6,182 bases of DNA from Vulcanimicrobiota bacterium (GTDB lineage: Bacteria > Vulcanimicrobiota > Vulcanimicrobiia > Vulcanimicrobiales > Vulcanimicrobiaceae): assembly GCA_030043675.1 (NCBI GenBank), contig JASHXG010000059.1, positions 1-6,182 of the forward strand. Direction: 5' to 3'. The translations under genes and the position numbers were made by a program. The notes beneath the pieces were generated by a model that saw only the letters and a list, made by a program, of their open reading frames with translations, was not told the origin of the DNA and ran no database searches. Of the stretch, positions 5,057-6,182 are shown piece after piece (within the stretch, counting starts at the first letter, position 1; each line of letters starts with the position of its first letter).

Positions 5057-6182
5057 TTAGGCCGGTTTGCTCATCAGCGCGAGCGCCGGGTCGAGGCGCA
5101 GGGCGGCGAAGCGCGGGTCGTTCGCAATCTCGGCTCGGAGATAGGCACCGTTGGAGTGGCGCAGGATCGAGACGGCCACGTGGAGGTCGCCGACGGCTGC
5201 CAGCGCGGCGGCAAGGTCGTCGGGCTGAACCTCCCGCAGGTGGGCCTTTGCGACCGCCAGTTGGGCGCGAGCCTCGGGCAAGCGGTTCGTCCGCGCGTAG
5301 ATTTGGGCCAGCAGCGCGGCCGCGTCGGAGCGGCAGTGCTTGCACGTCTGCCCTAGGCGCTGGAACATCTCGATTGCTCGACCGTTCGCACCCAAGGCCT
5401 CATAAGCAAGACCGATCGTCTCGTAGGCCTCGTTCCCCTCGGGCGAGAGATCGACCGCCTCGCGCGCAAACGCGATGGCGTCGTGGTAGCGCCCTTCGAG
5501 GCGGGCGGTGTTCCCCAGCCATATCATGGTCGCAACCGAGAGCGGATCCAAGTCCGCGGCTTTCTGCAACTCGGCGTAAGCGGCGTCGAAGTGCCCTTGC
5601 TCGAGCAGTGCGATGCCGTACCATTCGTGGGCGGGCCCGCTCGCAGGATCCAGCCGAATCGCGCGCTCGAAGTCACTCATCGCTTCGCTCATCTGTCCCG
5701 GCGAGCCGTCGTTCTTCTGCGATGAGATCATGCCCAGCACGGCATATGCTTCACCCGAGTTCGGATCGATCGCCAGCGCCTTGTCCGCGAAAGCTCGCGC
5801 GCGAGCGAAATACACCTGCGGAGACGAGGTGCCGTAACGATAGTCCCCCATGATCGCGTTGGCCGCAGCAAGCGCGGCGTACCCGCGCGCGCTCTGCGGA
5901 TTGAGGTCGACGACCTGCGAGAAGTAGGCGATGCTCTTGGTTATGCCGTCGGGCGTTCGCAGATTCCAGTAGTAGCGGCCGATCTCGTAGAGGCGCGCCG
6001 CCTCTGCCGACAGGCTCGAGCCCTGGTGCGGCCCGTACGGACGAGCCGCTGCGAATGCGAGTCCGCCGGCGAGCGCAAGCAGCACCGCGGCAGCGAGAAT
6101 CGCCTGCCAGGGACGCCGCAAAGGGCGTGCCCTACGATCGATTGTTGCGGGCTCCGAGGGCGGAATATCTTCGAGGCGGCGA
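5057..6182 (-). CDS. Membrane-anchored TPR protein, C-terminal part (5' end outside window); possibly a CadC-like regulator
   Basis: The frame is open from the window edge (6181) to TAA at 5059-5057, giving 374 residues with no ATG or GTG upstream of the membrane segment, so the true start is beyond the window. Visible residues 1-24 are a basic, Pro-containing linker. A single TM helix follows at about 25-46 (WQAILAAAVLLALAGGLAFA), with Arg-rich cytoplasmic flank. About seven TPR-like repeats run from residue 58 to 320, with ALAIDPNSGEAYAVLG, AIRLDPASGPAHEWYGIAL and AVDLSPEGNEAYETIGLAY showing the consensus. The tail NDPRFAALRLDP is common at the end of such proteins. A CKHC motif (Cys codons at 5342-5344 and 5333-5335) sits in a repeat loop. 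The plan, cytoplasmic N-terminus-TM-TPR with the GRYYWNLRTPDGI opening, is typical of winged-helix (CadC/ToxR-like) regulators or sensor kinases, but the deciding domain is not visible. It ends 18 bp before the operon's -35 box. Confidence 0.85.
   Translation of the reverse strand, partial: RRLEDIPPSEPATIDRRARPLRRPWQAILAAAVLLALAGGLAFAAARPYGPHQGSSLSAEAARLYEIGRYYWNLRTPDGITKSIAYFSQVVDLNPQSARGYAALAAANAIMGDYRYGTSSPQVYFARARAFADKALAIDPNSGEAYAVLGMISSQKNDGSPGQMSEAMSDFERAIRLDPASGPAHEWYGIALLEQGHFDAAYAELQKAADLDPLSVATMIWLGNTARLEGRYHDAIAFAREAVDLSPEGNEAYETIGLAYEALGANGRAIEMFQRLGQTCKHCRSDAAALLAQIYARTNRLPEARAQLAVAKAHLREVQPDDLAAALAAVGDLHVAVSILRHSNGAYLRAEIANDPRFAALRLDPALALMSKPA

Noticed and set aside
5045..5060. 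GCCGG followed by seven T on the plus strand as a possible terminator
   Set aside because: No stem can be formed upstream with adequate length, no plus-strand gene leads into it, and on the minus strand it is an A-run.
6119..6121. TTG at 6121 as the start of the TPR protein
   Set aside because: The frame stays open to the window edge with coding-like composition, no Shine-Dalgarno site precedes the TTG, and proteins of this plan have a cytoplasmic domain before the TM.

Overview
The window looks like chromosomal DNA from a high-GC, probably uncultured bacterium. Coding density is very high, genes overlap by ATGA, Shine-Dalgarno sites are clear, and third codon positions are GC-rich. The gene style (an orphan Leu/Ile/Val-type binding protein, a membrane-anchored TPR protein, a YtrA-type GntR/ABC cassette) would fit a lineage such as Candidatus Eremiobacterota. 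That assignment is an impression from gene style and not proven. No RNA genes, insertion sequences or CRISPR arrays are visible. No stretch over about 100 bases lacks a feature.

Left part, plus strand (1-1319): the last 40 codons of an unidentified gene overlap by ATGA with a complete 399-aa periplasmic-binding-protein (Peripla_BP_6 / LivK-like) gene that has a Tat-like signal peptide.

Centre, minus strand (about 5038 down to 1320): one compact operon reading leftwards. It starts at a strong promoter (TTGACA-N17-TATTGT) whose -10 and start region are covered by an 18-bp inverted repeat, the likely operator of the operon's own GntR repressor. The order is a 39-codon small ORF, a YtrA-type GntR regulator (130 aa), an ABC ATPase (304 aa), two tandem paralogous ABC-2-type permeases (339 and 337 aa, roughly two-thirds identical), and a 50-codon small ORF. 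Junctions are +10, +8, -4, +4 and +3 nt, so all six are probably co-transcribed and partly translationally coupled. The closest known plan is the B. subtilis ytr-type operon: the GntR protein represses its own promoter, and induction yields one ATPase plus two related membrane subunits forming an exporter or membrane-stress device. Both permeases carry an unusual ~100-residue extracytoplasmic domain between TM1 and TM2. Neither small ORF is recognised.

The 50-codon ORF ends base-to-base against the binding-protein gene: the two stop codons together form TAGCTA. The convergent operons therefore have no intergenic room for a terminator.

Right part, minus strand (5057-6182): the C-terminal 374 residues of a membrane-anchored TPR protein whose N-terminal (probably regulatory) domain lies beyond the window. 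Its stop codon lies only 18 bp upstream of the operon's -35 box.
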